In this document: piece by piece, positions 6,005-6,641 of the stretch
Layout: every line of letters begins with the position of its first letter
Numbering within the stretch: position 1 is the first letter of the stretch
Program-made: the position numbers and the translations under genes
The notes under the pieces: model-generated
What the model was told of the DNA's origin: nothing
The model's database searches: none
What the model saw: the letters and a program-made list of their open reading frames with translations, nothing else
Source of the DNA: Elusimicrobiota bacterium
GTDB taxonomy: Bacteria > Elusimicrobiota > Elusimicrobia > Elusimicrobiales > Elusimicrobiaceae
Assembly: GCA_023393825.1 (NCBI GenBank)
Contig: JAEXBW010000046.1
Location: forward strand, 1 to 6,641
DNA: 6,641 nt
Direction of reading: 5' to 3'

Positions 6005-6610
6005 ATGAAAAAGCTTCACCCCAATCAGCAAAAACTTTTAACCCTGCTGCGCAAACATCAGGAAAATCCTTTAACAATGGAAGAACTGGCGCAGGAGATG
6101 GATATATCTTCCAAAAGCGTGGTTTATTACCACCTTACCCAGCTTGAAAAGAAAGGCTGCATAACCAGAAGCGCGGTTAACCCGCAGCAGTATTTTATAA
6201 AAGACGAGCAGGAAAAAGCCGTAGCATACCTGCCGCTTTACGGTATGGCAAAATGCGGCCCCGCAGGCACTTTGCTGGACGGCAATCCCTCCCGCGTCGT
6301 ACCCGTGGACCCGTCTATGTTAAGCTTTCCCGCCTGCAAAGGTTTTATGGTGGAAGCGAAGGGCGATTCAATGACAGAACTTATCCACCCCAAAGACTGG
6401 CTGATTGTGGAAAAAAACAATACCCCGCGCGAAAGAGATGTTATAGTCTGCTCCAATAACGGCGAAACGCTGGTAAAGCGTTTTGTAAAAGACACGCAGG
6501 GCAATGTGCTTTTAGTATCCGATAACACCGCCTACGCGCCGATAGTGGCGGATAAAGATTCCTTAAAAATAGAAGGCATTGTAAGAAGCGTTTTAAAAAG
6601 GGAAATCTAG
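6005..6610 (+). CDS. lexA: LexA-type self-cleaving transcriptional repressor (S24 peptidase)
   Basis: The 201-residue protein matches LexA in length and layout. An N-terminal winged helix-turn-helix (about 5-56) has helix EELAQEMD (26-33) and recognition helix SKSVVYYHLTQLEKKG (36-51), followed by a C-terminal S24/LexA protease domain (about 74-199). The Ser-Lys dyad is S122 in KGDSM and K158 in ETLVKRF. The cleavage segment PLYGMAKCGPAG (77-88) aligns the scissile bond to C84-G85, the spacing of LexA Ala84-Gly85, but with Cys as in UmuD. On DNA damage, activated RecA would trigger cleavage and derepress SOS genes. The recognition helix differs from the E. coli one and is closer to the Bacillus pattern (SSxxVxxHL), so the operator should differ from CTGT-N8-ACAG. 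GGAGG (5996-6000) lies only 4 nt before the ATG. Autoregulation is likely through the upstream repeat. A different LexA-family stress regulator is possible. Confidence 0.92.
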   Translation: MKKLHPNQQKLLTLLRKHQENPLTMEELAQEMDISSKSVVYYHLTQLEKKGCITRSAVNPQQYFIKDEQEKAVAYLPLYGMAKCGPAGTLLDGNPSRVVPVDPSMLSFPACKGFMVEAKGDSMTELIHPKDWLIVEKNNTPRERDVIVCSNNGETLVKRFVKDTQGNVLLVSDNTAYAPIVADKDSLKIEGIVRSVLKREI

Positions 6611-6641
6611 AGCAATCTACGGTTTTCCTTTACAGGCAAAG

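Overview
The window is 6641 bp of a bacterial chromosome with mixed base composition: AT-rich intergenic DNA, and coding DNA with many GCG/GCC, CTT and ATA codons. Gene density is high. Six complete genes can be supported, and no mobile element, RNA gene or CRISPR array is visible. I cannot name the species. The style recalls a host-associated anaerobe such as Elusimicrobiota, but this is a low-confidence impression and not something the sequence proves.

Region 1 (3-4428, + strand) is a tightly coupled three-gene operon. It encodes a thiamine-diphosphate (ThDP) enzyme of the acetolactate-synthase superfamily, a polytopic GT-C-like membrane glycosyltransferase with a C-terminal soluble domain, and an NAD(P)-dependent extended-SDR sugar epimerase/reductase. 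The junctions overlap (ATGA, then TAATG). No regulatory subunit of acetolactate synthase is present and the neighbours are sugar-type enzymes. The ThDP enzyme is therefore more likely to act on a nucleotide sugar, as YerE does in branched-chain sugar (yersiniose-type) synthesis, than in valine synthesis. The operon probably continues upstream of the window.

Region 2 (4429-5046) holds a stand-alone cytidine deaminase gene (cdd) with its own extended -10 promoter and a small leader hairpin. A strong rho-independent terminator lies between it and the convergent sirtuin gene.

Region 3 (5047-6641) is a divergent pair: a Sir2-family NAD-dependent deacetylase (- strand) and a LexA-type self-cleaving repressor (+ strand). 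They share a 214-bp AT-rich intergenic region. In it I can see a promoter for each gene and a TAGAACA direct repeat abutting the -35 of the lexA promoter, a candidate autoregulatory operator. The predicted cleavage bond of the repressor is Cys-Gly instead of the usual Ala-Gly. The last 31 bases contain no recognisable gene.

I see no clearly new system. The most testable points are the ThDP/GT-C/SDR module as a branched-sugar pathway, and the unusual LexA with its possible direct-repeat operator.
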